A stretch of DNA of 64,000 bases from an uncultured Lachnospiraceae bacterium (lineage in GTDB: Bacteria; Bacillota; Clostridia; Lachnospirales; Lachnospiraceae), in the NCBI GenBank assembly GCA_902779505.1, contig CACZBZ010000001.1, forward strand, positions 62,001 through 126,000. Reading direction: 5' to 3'. Under the pieces are notes generated by a model. The model did no database searches. It saw only the letters and a list, made by a program, of their open reading frames with translations, and had not been told where the DNA came from. The translations under genes were made by a program, and so were the position numbers. Below, in pieces: positions 37,826 to 47,041 of this stretch. Position 1 is the first letter of the stretch. Every line of letters starts with the position of its first letter.

Positions 37826-37854
37826 ATGATATCACTTTGCTTTTTCTTTATCAA
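37826..37854 (-). promoter_or_regulatory. Sigma-A promoter of the 88-residue protein gene
   Basis: Reading the minus strand, -35 TTGATA (37854-37849), a 17-base spacer and TGa-extended -10 TATCAT (37831-37826), about 30 bases before the start codon. Confidence 0.68.
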
Positions 37855-37972
37855 ACGCATAAATCGGATTCTTTCCATGTAAAGTCATGAACAAATTACT
37901 CATAGAATTAGACCTTCAAATATATTATAATTAAATAGTTGATTTTAAATATTTGTGTTTTTAGGAGGAATT

Positions 37973-39205
37973 ATGGCCGATATAAGACCATTTGAGGCTA
38001 TTATGCCTGCAAAAGGATATGAAGATAAGATAGCGGCTTTGCCGTATGACGTATATAACAGGGCTGAGGCTTTGGAAGTTGTAAAAGCTAACCCTGATTC
38101 TTTTTTGCGTATCGACAGGGCAGAGACCAATTTTGATGACAGTGTCGATACTTATGATGACCGTGTATATGCCAAGGCGGACAGCCTTATAAAAGAATGG
38201 ATTAAGGAAGGTAAGTTTGTCAAATCAGATAAGGCTTCCTTCTATCTCTATCAGGAGATTATGGACGGAAGACCTCAGACCGGTATTGTTGCCTGCGCTT
38301 CCGTTCTTGATTACAAAAACAATGTAATCAAGAAACATGAGAATACTCTGGCAGCCAAGGAAAAGGACAGGATCAGACATATCGATACATGTAATATGCA
38401 GACAGGTCCAATATTCCTTGCTTTCAGAAGTGAATCCGATATGGATGCATTTATTGATGAGCACATTAAAAAAGAAGCTCATTTTGATTTTGTATCCGAG
38501 GATGGTATCGGACACAAAGTCTGGATCATAGATGATTCGGATGATGTTGCTTTTATTGAAGCTTTCTTTGCAAAAAAGGATGCTCTTTATATAGCCGACG
38601 GACATCACAGATGTGCTTCTGCCTGCAGAGTCGGTGAAAGCAGACATGAAGAGGGCAAAGTTAAGGAATCCGATTATTTCTTAAGCGTACTTTTTCCCGA
38701 GAACCAGTTAAAGATAATGGATTACAACCGCGTGGTTAAAGACTTAAACGGATTAAGCGAAGAAGAATTCCTTGATTCCCTTGAAACATATTATGAGATA
38801 AAAGAATCCTCACAGGCTTTTTATCCCGCCGAAAAAGGTGAATGCGGAATGTATCTCGGAGATTCATGGTATAAGCTTAAGATAAAAGAAGAGTGGACAA
38901 GTAGCGATCCTGTTGAAGGGCTGGATGTGTCACTGCTTCAGAAATATGTTCTTGACGGTATTCTTGACATCAAAGATCCCAAGACGGATTCAAGGATTGA
39001 TTTTGTGGGCGGTATAAGAGGTCTTAAAGAACTGGAGAGAAGATGCTCTGCAGACTGCGTTGTTGCTTTTGCCATGTATCCCACGGATATCAGAGAATTA
39101 TTTGACGTTGCCGATGCGGGCAGACTTATGCCTCCTAAATCGACATGGTTTGAACCGAAATTAAGAAGCGGTTTATTTTTACATGATATAGGGGGGAATA
39201 AATAA
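37973..39205 (+). CDS. DUF1015 family protein
   Basis: The product has 410 residues from ATG 37973 after TTAGGAGGAATT; a GTG six codons earlier overlaps that site and is rejected. The sequence opens IRPFEAIMPAKGYEDKIAALPYDVYNRAEA, typical of DUF1015, and has the family's ADGHHRCASACR motif in the middle. Family members are often located next to serine or sugar genes in Firmicutes, and here it follows serC-serA by 1.5 kb. Its biochemical activity is unknown. It overlaps the branching-enzyme-like gene by one base, so the two are coupled. Confidence 0.88.
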   Translation: MADIRPFEAIMPAKGYEDKIAALPYDVYNRAEALEVVKANPDSFLRIDRAETNFDDSVDTYDDRVYAKADSLIKEWIKEGKFVKSDKASFYLYQEIMDGRPQTGIVACASVLDYKNNVIKKHENTLAAKEKDRIRHIDTCNMQTGPIFLAFRSESDMDAFIDEHIKKEAHFDFVSEDGIGHKVWIIDDSDDVAFIEAFFAKKDALYIADGHHRCASACRVGESRHEEGKVKESDYFLSVLFPENQLKIMDYNRVVKDLNGLSEEEFLDSLETYYEIKESSQAFYPAEKGECGMYLGDSWYKLKIKEEWTSSDPVEGLDVSLLQKYVLDGILDIKDPKTDSRIDFVGGIRGLKELERRCSADCVVAFAMYPTDIRELFDVADAGRLMPPKSTWFEPKLRSGLFLHDIGGNK

Positions 39206-41409
39206 TGAAGGACAAGCTTTATAAGTTGATGAACTGGCCTGAGATAGAGGCTGTTGTATACGGTGAAGAGGGATGCCCCCAGGAGATTCTTGGCAGACAT
39301 AATATCTCTTCATATACCTTATTTCAGACCTTTATTCCCGATGCCAAGCAGGTGGTTCTTGTAACCGAAGAGGATGACAAAGAATACACAATGGAACTTG
39401 CCGATGAAGAAGGTTTTTATGCCATCGCTGTTCTCGGCAAGATCAAAGGTTCTTATTATTATCTTGTAACGGATCTTCACGGTAAAAAACGCAAAGTATA
39501 CGATCCTTACGATTATTCTGTTGCAATAAAGAAAGAAGATATAGCTTCATGGAATAAGGGTACTATGCTGAATGCGGGAGAACTCTTAGGTTCGTCTGTC
39601 AAGACTCTTCAAAAAACCAAGGGTGTGCTTTTTAGAGTCTGGGCTCCCAATGCGGTGAGAGTGTCGGTAATTGGTGATTTCAACAGCTGGAACGGCAAGA
39701 CTCATCCCATGATGAAAGATGAAGAGACGGGCATCTTTTCCCTCTTTATTCCCGGACTTGCCAGCGGCGAAGAATATAAGTACGAATTAAGTATCAAGGG
39801 CGGTACGGTATACAGCAAGAACGATCCCTACGCCCCCGGAAATGATAAGGGCAATTCAATTGTAGAGGCACACAAGTCTTTCAAATGGGAAGACGGTGTA
39901 TATCTTGAGAAAAACAGCATTAACGACAGAAGCAAACTGCCGGCCGGAATATACGAGACTGAGCTTGCGGGCTTATTTAATGAGAAATTTGAATTAAACA
40001 AAAATGCCCTTGATAAACTTATTGCTTCCGTTAAGAATCTCTCGGCCAATTATGTTCAGTTTATAAGTGAAGTGGATGATGCATACGGCCTTATGGATGG
40101 AGTAAATGTCGATGATATGCGCTCTGTTGTTGCCGCTCTTCATAAAGAAGAGATTGGAGTTATCTATAACTGGAATCCCTGCGCTTTTTCCATGAGAGAA
40201 GGCGGACTGGGGGTATTTGACGGCACATATCTCTATGGCCATATGGACGAGAGAAAAAGGTGCAATCCTGCCTTGAATGCTTTCAACTACAATTACGGAA
40301 GACCTCAGGTAAGAAACTACCTTATGTCGGCTGCGGTCTATCTTATGAAGGAATTCCATTTTGACGGCCTTCATATCGACGCTTTATCGTCAATTCTCTA
40401 TCTTGACTACGGTAAATACGAGGGAGAATGGGCATCCAATATATACGGCGGACATGAGAACCTGGACGCAATCCAGTTCATAAAAGACTTCAACAGTCTT
40501 ATACATAAGGAATTCCCTTATGCCATTACCACAACCAAGGAAGTCTGTGCTTTCCCCAAGGTTACGGAAGACATCAAGAATGACGGATTGGGCTTCGATC
40601 TTATATGGAACAACGGTTTCAGTGAAGATTATCTGAACTTTATTAAAGGTGACAGAGCCTTTAAGAATATCAGCCTTCTTACCAACGGAATGTCCTATGA
40701 ATATGCCGAGAATTACATTCTTACCATGTCCAAAGACGATGTGATTGCGGCTAATGATTACGATGCACTTCGTGTTGATAAGGGCGCCGGATATTTTGAT
40801 TATATTCCCGTGGATGACAAGGGTAAGCCGGCGGTTAAAAGAGCAACTCTTGCTTATATGACAGCAAGACCCGGTAAAAAGCTAATATATGCCGGACAGG
40901 AGGATGTTAAGGAATCTCTGGCCCTGGGTAAGCTTTATAAGGATCTTACCGCATTCCACAGACTTGACAGAAATCCTTACGGATTTGAATGGATAAGCGC
41001 CATTGATCATGGCGACGGTGTGGTTGCCTTCATGAGAAAGGATGAATATCTTAATCATTCTATCCTTGTTGTATGTAATTTTTCTCAGAACACATATGCA
41101 AGCTACAAGTTCGGCATGCCTTATGAAGGAAAATACAAAGAAATATTCTGTTCCGAAGATAAGAAGTACGGCGGCAAGGTTACTCTCGCAGCCAAGGAAA
41201 AGATTACGGAAGAGGAATTCTATGACGGCAGAGCCAATTCCCTTACCGTTAAAATTCCCGCTATGAGTGTAAGTTATTATGCTTATACTCCTTATACCGA
41301 AGAAGAACTTTTGGAGATAGCCGAAGCAAAAGTCGCCAGATTCAAGGAGAAACTTGAAAAAGAGGCAAAAGAAAAAGCAAAGGCGCTTGCTAAAAAGTCT
41401 TCAAAATAA
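39205..41409 (+). CDS. 1,4-alpha-glucan branching enzyme-like (GlgB) protein with altered active site
   Basis: The product has 734 residues with the full GlgB layout: an N-terminal CBM48-like domain, a second CBM48 (LFRVWAPNAVRVSVIGDFNSW), a GH13 barrel from about 240, and a C-terminal beta domain followed by a Lys-rich helix. Active-site changes are visible. In region I, DWVPAHF becomes NWNPCAF (Asn322, Ala327). Region II has DGLHIDAL, His390 for the usual Arg, while the nucleophile Asp392 is kept. Region III has TKEV, with Lys445 where the first Glu of EES is expected. Region IV has SKDDV, Lys510 for His, with the Asp kept. It may be inactive or have altered chemistry. It is coupled to the DUF1015 gene. 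Confidence 0.85.
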   Translation: MKDKLYKLMNWPEIEAVVYGEEGCPQEILGRHNISSYTLFQTFIPDAKQVVLVTEEDDKEYTMELADEEGFYAIAVLGKIKGSYYYLVTDLHGKKRKVYDPYDYSVAIKKEDIASWNKGTMLNAGELLGSSVKTLQKTKGVLFRVWAPNAVRVSVIGDFNSWNGKTHPMMKDEETGIFSLFIPGLASGEEYKYELSIKGGTVYSKNDPYAPGNDKGNSIVEAHKSFKWEDGVYLEKNSINDRSKLPAGIYETELAGLFNEKFELNKNALDKLIASVKNLSANYVQFISEVDDAYGLMDGVNVDDMRSVVAALHKEEIGVIYNWNPCAFSMREGGLGVFDGTYLYGHMDERKRCNPALNAFNYNYGRPQVRNYLMSAAVYLMKEFHFDGLHIDALSSILYLDYGKYEGEWASNIYGGHENLDAIQFIKDFNSLIHKEFPYAITTTKEVCAFPKVTEDIKNDGLGFDLIWNNGFSEDYLNFIKGDRAFKNISLLTNGMSYEYAENYILTMSKDDVIAANDYDALRVDKGAGYFDYIPVDDKGKPAVKRATLAYMTARPGKKLIYAGQEDVKESLALGKLYKDLTAFHRLDRNPYGFEWISAIDHGDGVVAFMRKDEYLNHSILVVCNFSQNTYASYKFGMPYEGKYKEIFCSEDKKYGGKVTLAAKEKITEEEFYDGRANSLTVKIPAMSVSYYAYTPYTEEELLEIAEAKVARFKEKLEKEAKEKAKALAKKSSK

Positions 41410-41415
41410 TATAAT
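41387..41415 (+). promoter_or_regulatory. Promoter of the tRNA-Thr/trpS unit
   Basis: There is a -35 TTGCTA at 41387-41392, a 17-base spacer and perfect -10 TATAAT at 41410-41415. It overlaps the 3' end of the branching-enzyme-like gene. Confidence 0.6.
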
Positions 41416-41419
41416 ATCA

Positions 41420-41441
41420 AACGTCGGACTTGTTCGACGTT
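41420..41441 (+). other. Hairpin just upstream of tRNA-Thr
   Basis: AACGTCG (41420-41426) pairs with CGACGTT (41435-41441). No T run follows, so it is more likely a 5' leader structure of the tRNA transcript than a terminator. Confidence 0.4.
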
Positions 41442-41444
41442 AAT

Positions 41445-41517
41445 GCTGAAATAGCTCAGTTGGTAGAGCACTTCACTCGTAATGAAGGGGTCGTGGGTTC
41501 GAGTCCCATTTTCAGCT
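41445..41517 (+). tRNA. tRNA-Thr (anticodon CGT)
   Basis: There are 73 bases with a complete cloverleaf. The acceptor pairs GCTGAAA at 41445-41451 with TTTCAGC at 41510-41516, and the D arm contains AGCTCAGTTGGTAGAGC. The anticodon stem CTTCA/TGAAG has loop CTCGTAA, so the anticodon is CGT at 41478-41480, and the T arm has GTGGGTTCGAGTCCCAT. The CCA end is not encoded. It decodes ACG codons. It lies 25 bases before trpS. Confidence 0.95.
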
Positions 41518-41541
41518 TTATTTTTTTAAGGAGAAAAGGAA

Positions 41542-42627
41542 ATGGCAAAGATCATTTTAACCGGTGACAGACCGACAGGAAAACTTCATGTAGGACATTA
41601 TGTCGGATCCCTCAGAAGAAGAGTTGAACTTCAGAACAGCGGTGAATTTGACAAGATATATATCATGATTGCCGATGCTCAGGCCCTTACCGACAATGCG
41701 GACAATCCTGATAAGATAAGGGAAAACATTGTTGAGGTTGCTCTTGATTATATGTCTGCGGGTATTGATCCGGCAAAATCAACCATACTGATTCAGAGTA
41801 TGATTCCGGAGCTTACGGAACTTACATTTTATTATGCCAATCTGGTAACAATATCAAGACTTGAGAGAAATCCTACCATAAAGTCCGAGCTTCAGATGAG
41901 AGGCTTCGGAAACAGTATTCCTGTGGGATTCTACACATATCCCATAAGCCAGGCTGCTGACATTACGGCGTTTAAGGCAACAACCGTTCCTGCCGGAGAA
42001 GATCAGATGCCTATGGTTGAGCAGACTCAGGAGATTGTTCAGAGATTCAATTACATATACGGAGAAACGCTGGTTACTCCTCACATTCTGCTTCCCGACA
42101 ACAAAGCCTGCTTAAGACTTCCGGGTATTGACGGAAAAGCGAAGATGAGTAAATCTTTGGGCAACTGCATATATCTTTCAGAGTCGGAAGAAGATGTTAA
42201 GAAGAAAGTAATGAGTATGTTCACGGATCCCAACCATATTAAGATTGAAGATCCCGGCTCTCTTGAAGGCAATACCGTATTCACTTATCTGGATGCCTTT
42301 GCGAAGCCCGAACATTTTGAAGAGTTCTTGCCTGATTACGCAGGTCTTGATGAGCTTAAGGCTCATTATGAAAGAGGTGGTCTTGGAGACGTTAAGGTTA
42401 AGAAGTTCCTTAACAATGTTCTTCAGTCAGAACTTGAACCGATCAGAAAGAGAAGAGCAGAACTTCAGAAGGATATTCCTTATGTATATGAAGTTCTCAA
42501 AAAAGGCAGTGAAGAGGCAAGAAAGGTTGCCGCAGCCACACTTGATGATGTAAAGGCTTCAATGAAGATCAACTATTTTGATGACAATGCCTTGATACAG
42601 GAATCCGTAAAAAAATACAGTAATTAA
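41542..42627 (+). CDS. trpS: Tryptophanyl-tRNA synthetase
   Basis: The product has 361 residues, a class I synthetase. The HIGH motif is GKLHVGHYVGSL near the N-terminus, and the KMSKS motif is intact in DGKAKMSKSLGN. It attaches tryptophan to tRNA-Trp. AAGGAGAAAAGG precedes ATG 41542. No T-box leader is seen; instead a tRNA-Thr gene lies directly upstream, and both may come from one primary transcript. A strong terminator follows. Confidence 0.95.
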   Translation: MAKIILTGDRPTGKLHVGHYVGSLRRRVELQNSGEFDKIYIMIADAQALTDNADNPDKIRENIVEVALDYMSAGIDPAKSTILIQSMIPELTELTFYYANLVTISRLERNPTIKSELQMRGFGNSIPVGFYTYPISQAADITAFKATTVPAGEDQMPMVEQTQEIVQRFNYIYGETLVTPHILLPDNKACLRLPGIDGKAKMSKSLGNCIYLSESEEDVKKKVMSMFTDPNHIKIEDPGSLEGNTVFTYLDAFAKPEHFEEFLPDYAGLDELKAHYERGGLGDVKVKKFLNNVLQSELEPIRKRRAELQKDIPYVYEVLKKGSEEARKVAAATLDDVKASMKINYFDDNALIQESVKKYSN

Positions 42628-42634
42628 ATTATGG

Positions 42635-42674
42635 AAAAAGCCGATTTCAATTCAGTTTGAAATCGGCTTTTTTA
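42635..42674 (+). terminator. Terminator after trpS
   Basis: There is a perfect 15-bp stem from AAAAAGCCGATTTCA (42635-42649) and its complement (42658-42672), followed by Ts. Confidence 0.92.
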
Positions 42675-42687
42675 GCACTTTTTCGTC

Positions 42688-42716
42688 TTGTTTAGTAGAC
42701 CGGTTTATGGTATTAT
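42688..42716 (+). promoter_or_regulatory. Sigma-A promoter of argH
   Basis: There is a -35 TTGTTT at 42688-42693, a 17-base spacer and TGg-extended -10 TATTAT at 42711-42716, 58 bases before the start codon. Confidence 0.6.
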
Positions 42717-42773
42717 CAATTTTAGATTTAATTTATTTGATAAAAATATGTCAGGTGCATATGGAGGATAAAG

Positions 42774-44150
42774 ATGCTCTGGGGCGGTAGATTTACTAAA
42801 AAAACAGATGATGAAGTGTTTGCTTTCAATGAATCGCTTTCTTTTGACAACAGACTTTTTCATCAGGATATAGACGGAAGTGTTGCTCATGTTGTTATGC
42901 TCGAAAAACAGCATATAATCACTTGCGAAGAAAAAGATGCAATTGTTAAGGGATTGACGACTATTGCCGATGAAGTAGACAAGGGCATTCTTGAGTTCTC
43001 ATCCGAATATGAAGATGTGCACAGTTTTGTTGAGGCCAAGCTTATTGAGAAGATAGGGGATGCCGGCAAAAAGATGCACACCGGAAGAAGTCGTAACGAC
43101 CAGGTTGCTCTTGACATGAAACTCTATGTAAGGGATGAGGTCGTTGCCATAGACGATTTGGTCTATGATCTCTTAAAAGTCATTTACAGAATCATGGATG
43201 AAAATGTTGAGACATACATGCCCGGATTTACACATCTTCAGAAGGCACAGCCAACGACAATTGCGCATCATTTCGGAGCATATTTTGAAATGTTCAAGCG
43301 AGACAGATCTCGCCTCACAGATATATACAAAAGAATGAATTATTGTCCCCTGGGTTCAGGCGCCATGGCAGGAACCACATATCCTCTGGACAGAGAATAT
43401 GTTGCAAGCATGCTGGGCTTTGAAGGTGCGACTCTTAACAGTATGGATTCCGTATCCGACAGAGATTACTGCATTGAACTTTTAAGTGCTTTATCTACCA
43501 TAATGATGCACCTTTCGAGATTCTCGGAAGAAATAATCATGTGGAATTCCAATGAATACCGCTTTATCGAACTGGACGACGCATATTCAACGGGAAGCAG
43601 TATAATGCCCCAGAAGAAGAACCCCGATATTGCGGAACTTGTAAGAGGAAAGACAGGTCGTGTTTACGGTGATTTGATGTCCATGCTTACAACTATGAAG
43701 GGAATACCTCTTGCATACAATAAAGATATGCAGGAAGACAAGGAAGTTACCTTTGATGCCATTGATACCGTTAAGGATTGCATTCATCTTTTTACAGGTA
43801 TGATCGATACAATGAAGTTCAGAAAGGATATCATGGCAAAATCCGCCATGAACGGATTTACAAATGCCACCGATGCCGCTGACTATCTTGTAAAGAAGGG
43901 TATGCCCTTCAGGGATGCTCACGGAGTCATAGGCAGACTTGTCTTATATTGCATCGATAATGATAAATGCATAGAAGACTGCAGCATAGAAGAACTGAAA
44001 GGCATTGATGAAATGTTTGAATCGGATATCTACGATGCCATCAGTCTTAAGACCTGCGTGGAAAAGAGGCTGACAAAAGGCGCACCGGGTCCCGATACAA
44101 TGAGAGAGATACTAAAATTGCATAAAGCATATTTAGATAAAAAGAATTAA
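42774..44150 (+). CDS. argH: Argininosuccinate lyase
   Basis: The product has 458 residues, of family length. It opens [11 protein letters not shown], has [11 protein letters not shown], the catalytic His region [10 protein letters not shown], and the signature loop [12 protein letters not shown]. It splits argininosuccinate into arginine and fumarate, the last step of arginine synthesis. GGAGG precedes ATG 42774. asd follows after 19 bases, and no terminator is seen between the two, so they probably share the argH promoter. argG is not in the window. Confidence 0.96.
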   Translation: MLWGGRFTKKTDDEVFAFNESLSFDNRLFHQDIDGSVAHVVMLEKQHIITCEEKDAIVKGLTTIADEVDKGILEFSSEYEDVHSFVEAKLIEKIGDAGKKMHTGRSRNDQVALDMKLYVRDEVVAIDDLVYDLLKVIYRIMDENVETYMPGFTHLQKAQPTTIAHHFGAYFEMFKRDRSRLTDIYKRMNYCPLGSGAMAGTTYPLDREYVASMLGFEGATLNSMDSVSDRDYCIELLSALSTIMMHLSRFSEEIIMWNSNEYRFIELDDAYSTGSSIMPQKKNPDIAELVRGKTGRVYGDLMSMLTTMKGIPLAYNKDMQEDKEVTFDAIDTVKDCIHLFTGMIDTMKFRKDIMAKSAMNGFTNATDAADYLVKKGMPFRDAHGVIGRLVLYCIDNDKCIEDCSIEELKGIDEMFESDIYDAISLKTCVEKRLTKGAPGPDTMREILKLHKAYLDKKN

Positions 44151-44169
44151 AAAGAAAGAGGAGAGAATT

Positions 44170-45255
44170 ATGGAAGAGAAACTGAAAGTTGGTATTCTGG
44201 GTGGAACAGGAATGGTTGGTCAGAGATTTATATCTTTGCTTGAGAATCACCCCTGGTTTGAGGTAACAACAATCGCAGCAAGCCCCAGAAGTGCGGGCAA
44301 GACTTATGAAGAAGCCGTAGGCGACAGATGGAAGATGGACACACCCATGCCTGAGGCTGTTAAGAAGATCGTAGTAATGAACGTTAACGAAGTAGAGAAG
44401 GTATCGTCAGGTGTTGACTTTGTTTTCTCTGCTGTTGACATGACAAAAGAAGAAATAAAGAAGATTGAGGAAGAGTACGCTAAGACTGAGACACCCGTTG
44501 TATCTAACAACAGTGCTCACAGATGGACTCCCGATGTACCCATGGTTGTTCCGGAGATCAATCCCGAGCATATGGATGTTATTGAGTTCCAGAAGAAGAG
44601 ACTTGGTACAAAGAGAGGATTCATCGCTGTTAAGCCTAACTGCTCTATTCAGTCTTACGCTCCGTGTCTTAAGGCTTGGGAAGAATTTGAGCCTTATGAA
44701 GCTGTTGTAACTACATATCAGGCTATTTCCGGCGCAGGTAAGACATTCAAAGACTGGCCCGAGATGGTTGGTAACGTAATTCCTTATATCGGTGGCGAAG
44801 AAGAAAAGAGTGAGAGAGAGCCTCTCAGAATCTTAGGTAAGATTGAAGACGGCGTTATCAAGCCCGCAGAGTCTCCCAAGATCACATGCCAGTGTATAAG
44901 AATTCCCGTTCTTAACGGACATACAGCTGCTGTATTTGTAAAATTCCGCAAGAAGCCTACAAAAGAACAGCTTATTGAAAAACTTGTAAACTTCAAGGGA
45001 GTACCTCAGGAACTTAATCTTCCCAGCGCTCCCAAGCAGTTTATTCAGTATATGGAAGAAGATAACAGACCTCAGGTTACACTTGATGTTAACTATGAAA
45101 ATGGTATGGGCGTAAGCATCGGTCGTATCCGTGAAGATTCTATATATGACTTTAAGTTCGTGGGTCTTTCACACAATACCGTAAGAGGTGCTGCAGGTGG
45201 TGCGGTTCTTTGTGCCGAGCTTCTTACAGCTAAAAAATACATTACTAAAAAATAA
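44170..45255 (+). CDS. asd: Aspartate-semialdehyde dehydrogenase
   Basis: The product has 361 residues. It has the N-terminal NADP motif GILGGTGMVGQRF, the catalytic Cys in VKPNCSIQSYAP, a CQCIRIPVLNGHTAAV segment and GLSHNTVRGAAGG near the end. It reduces aspartyl phosphate to the semialdehyde, the branch point of lysine, threonine, methionine and isoleucine synthesis. It fits the longer archaeal/Gram-positive-like Asd class. It shares a likely transcript with argH, and the cyclic-di-GMP gene follows 16 bases later. dapB, the next diaminopimelate step, is 7 kb downstream. Confidence 0.95.
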   Translation: MEEKLKVGILGGTGMVGQRFISLLENHPWFEVTTIAASPRSAGKTYEEAVGDRWKMDTPMPEAVKKIVVMNVNEVEKVSSGVDFVFSAVDMTKEEIKKIEEEYAKTETPVVSNNSAHRWTPDVPMVVPEINPEHMDVIEFQKKRLGTKRGFIAVKPNCSIQSYAPCLKAWEEFEPYEAVVTTYQAISGAGKTFKDWPEMVGNVIPYIGGEEEKSEREPLRILGKIEDGVIKPAESPKITCQCIRIPVLNGHTAAVFVKFRKKPTKEQLIEKLVNFKGVPQELNLPSAPKQFIQYMEEDNRPQVTLDVNYENGMGVSIGRIREDSIYDFKFVGLSHNTVRGAAGGAVLCAELLTAKKYITKK

Positions 45256-45271
45256 TTCTTTGGGAGCCTAA

Positions 45272-46996
45272 ATGCAGGGAGATAACAATTTCGACCTTGG
45301 ATTGCTCAATGCAATGAATAACAGACTGTTAAAAGACGAAGGCATCTACCGACTTCTCATTGATAAGTCCGGTGAAGCCTTTGCCTATTACAGTTTTGCG
45401 GATCGCAGGACAGAGTGTCTTGGCGATTGGGAGCATTTCTTTGGATTCAGTGCAAATGAATATATTTCCATTTCTCAGATAATGGACCTTGTAGACAGCT
45501 CATATACGGCTGAACTTTATGAGTGCCTCATGCTTGAAAGAAGAGGCAAAGAGAAAGAGACTATAGAGTTCCGCCTTGAGGGTAAAGATCTCTGGATTGA
45601 ACTTGAGACTACCGTCATCTATGACGGTAACAAGAATCCTCTTACCCGTATGTATTGTTTCAGAGATGTTACCAAGTATCGTGTGCTTAATGACGAACTG
45701 TCTTATATGGCATATTATGACAGTCTTACGGGACTTCTTAACAGAAATTATTTTGTTAAGTGTCTTGAAGAAATGATTGATAAGGCTAAGTCCAATGACT
45801 GTATTGTAAGCGTCCTCTTTCTGGACATAGACGACTTCAGACGCATCAATGACAGTATGGGTCTTATTGTGGGCGATGAAGTGATGCAGAAATTGGGTAT
45901 GGTCCTCAGAGATTACGTTAGTGACAACGTCAGGGTCAGCCATTTTAACGGCGATATATTCTGTATTGCAATATATGATCCCGTAGGAGTCAGATCCGTG
46001 GACAATGTGATCAAGACTCTGAAAAAGAAACTGGAGACTCCTTTTAATCTGTCAAACGGTGCAGAGACAACCATTACTCTCAGCATCGGTATCGCAGAAT
46101 TTCCCGAAAGTTCCAAGGAAGCAATGGAACTTATCAATCTTGCCGAGATAGTTATGTTTAAGGCAAAACACAGAGGCAAGAACAATGTTCAGTATTTTGA
46201 TGCTCCTATCATTCAGGAGTTCATCTATAATATCGAGCTTGAGCATAAGATGGAAAAGGCTCTTAAAGCCGGTAACTTCTTTATGTGTTATCAGCCGCAG
46301 TATGATGCGGACGGAGTTCATTTGAGAGGTATAGAGGCCCTTGTAAGATGGCGAGATGAGGACGGAAGGATAATCAGTCCCGGTTCCTTTATTCCGGTTG
46401 CTGAAAAGAACGGTACTATTTTACAACTTGGAGAATTTGTCATTGAGCAGAGTCTGGCGGACTATTCCCGTCTTATTGATAAGTACGGACAGAAGGACGT
46501 TATACTCAGTATCAATATATCTGCAATTCAGTTCAAGAGTAAGAATTTCGTCAATTTCCTGATGAATACCATCAAGAAGTACAATGTACCGCCGACTCAG
46601 ATAGAGCTTGAGATAACGGAATCGGTATTTATCGATGATATGGAAGATATTGTTGCGAAGATGAATGTTCTTCGTGAGATCGGAATCAGATTCTCAATGG
46701 ATGATTTCGGAACGGGATTCTCATCTTTGTCATATTTAAGAAGTCTTCCCATTGATACACTGAAGATTGACAAATCATTTGTTGATACCGTTGTTACCGA
46801 CGGTCCTACAAGGACAATTGCCGAAGCAATCATCGACCTGAGTAAGAAACTTGGCTTCGATACGATTGCCGAAGGTGTTGAAGAGGAAGTACAGTATTCA
46901 CTTCTTAAGAATATCGGTTGTGAGAATATCCAGGGCTTCTATTTCGGAAAGCCTATGGAGATGGAGGATATCGATAAACTCTATAAAGAATACTGA
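45272..46996 (+). CDS. PAS-GGDEF-EAL protein, degenerate GGDEF and intact EAL (cyclic-di-GMP phosphodiesterase)
   Basis: The product has 574 residues. A PAS-type sensor domain (about 20-140) is followed by a diguanylate-cyclase fold whose GGDEF site reads NGDIF at residues 226-230, so it is presumably not a cyclase and may bind GTP as a regulator. The EAL domain is intact: EAL at 355-357, then NISAIQF, ITESVFI, the DDFGTGFSSL loop and DTLKIDKSFV. It should cleave cyclic-di-GMP to pGpG. No membrane segment is seen, so sensing is cytoplasmic. It starts 16 bases after asd without a terminator between. Confidence 0.9.
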   Translation: MQGDNNFDLGLLNAMNNRLLKDEGIYRLLIDKSGEAFAYYSFADRRTECLGDWEHFFGFSANEYISISQIMDLVDSSYTAELYECLMLERRGKEKETIEFRLEGKDLWIELETTVIYDGNKNPLTRMYCFRDVTKYRVLNDELSYMAYYDSLTGLLNRNYFVKCLEEMIDKAKSNDCIVSVLFLDIDDFRRINDSMGLIVGDEVMQKLGMVLRDYVSDNVRVSHFNGDIFCIAIYDPVGVRSVDNVIKTLKKKLETPFNLSNGAETTITLSIGIAEFPESSKEAMELINLAEIVMFKAKHRGKNNVQYFDAPIIQEFIYNIELEHKMEKALKAGNFFMCYQPQYDADGVHLRGIEALVRWRDEDGRIISPGSFIPVAEKNGTILQLGEFVIEQSLADYSRLIDKYGQKDVILSINISAIQFKSKNFVNFLMNTIKKYNVPPTQIELEITESVFIDDMEDIVAKMNVLREIGIRFSMDDFGTGFSSLSYLRSLPIDTLKIDKSFVDTVVTDGPTRTIAEAIIDLSKKLGFDTIAEGVEEEVQYSLLKNIGCENIQGFYFGKPMEMEDIDKLYKEY

Positions 46997-47008
46997 TTAA
47001 ATAGGGGG

Positions 47009-47027
47009 AGTCCGATATATGCGGACT
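47009..47027 (+). other. Hairpin at the ribosome site of the ATPase gene
   Basis: AGTCCG (47009-47014) pairs with CGGACT (47022-47027), immediately before the GGAGG of the next gene. It could modulate translation; weak evidence. Confidence 0.3.
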
Positions 47028-47041
47028 TGGAGGTTTAGAAA

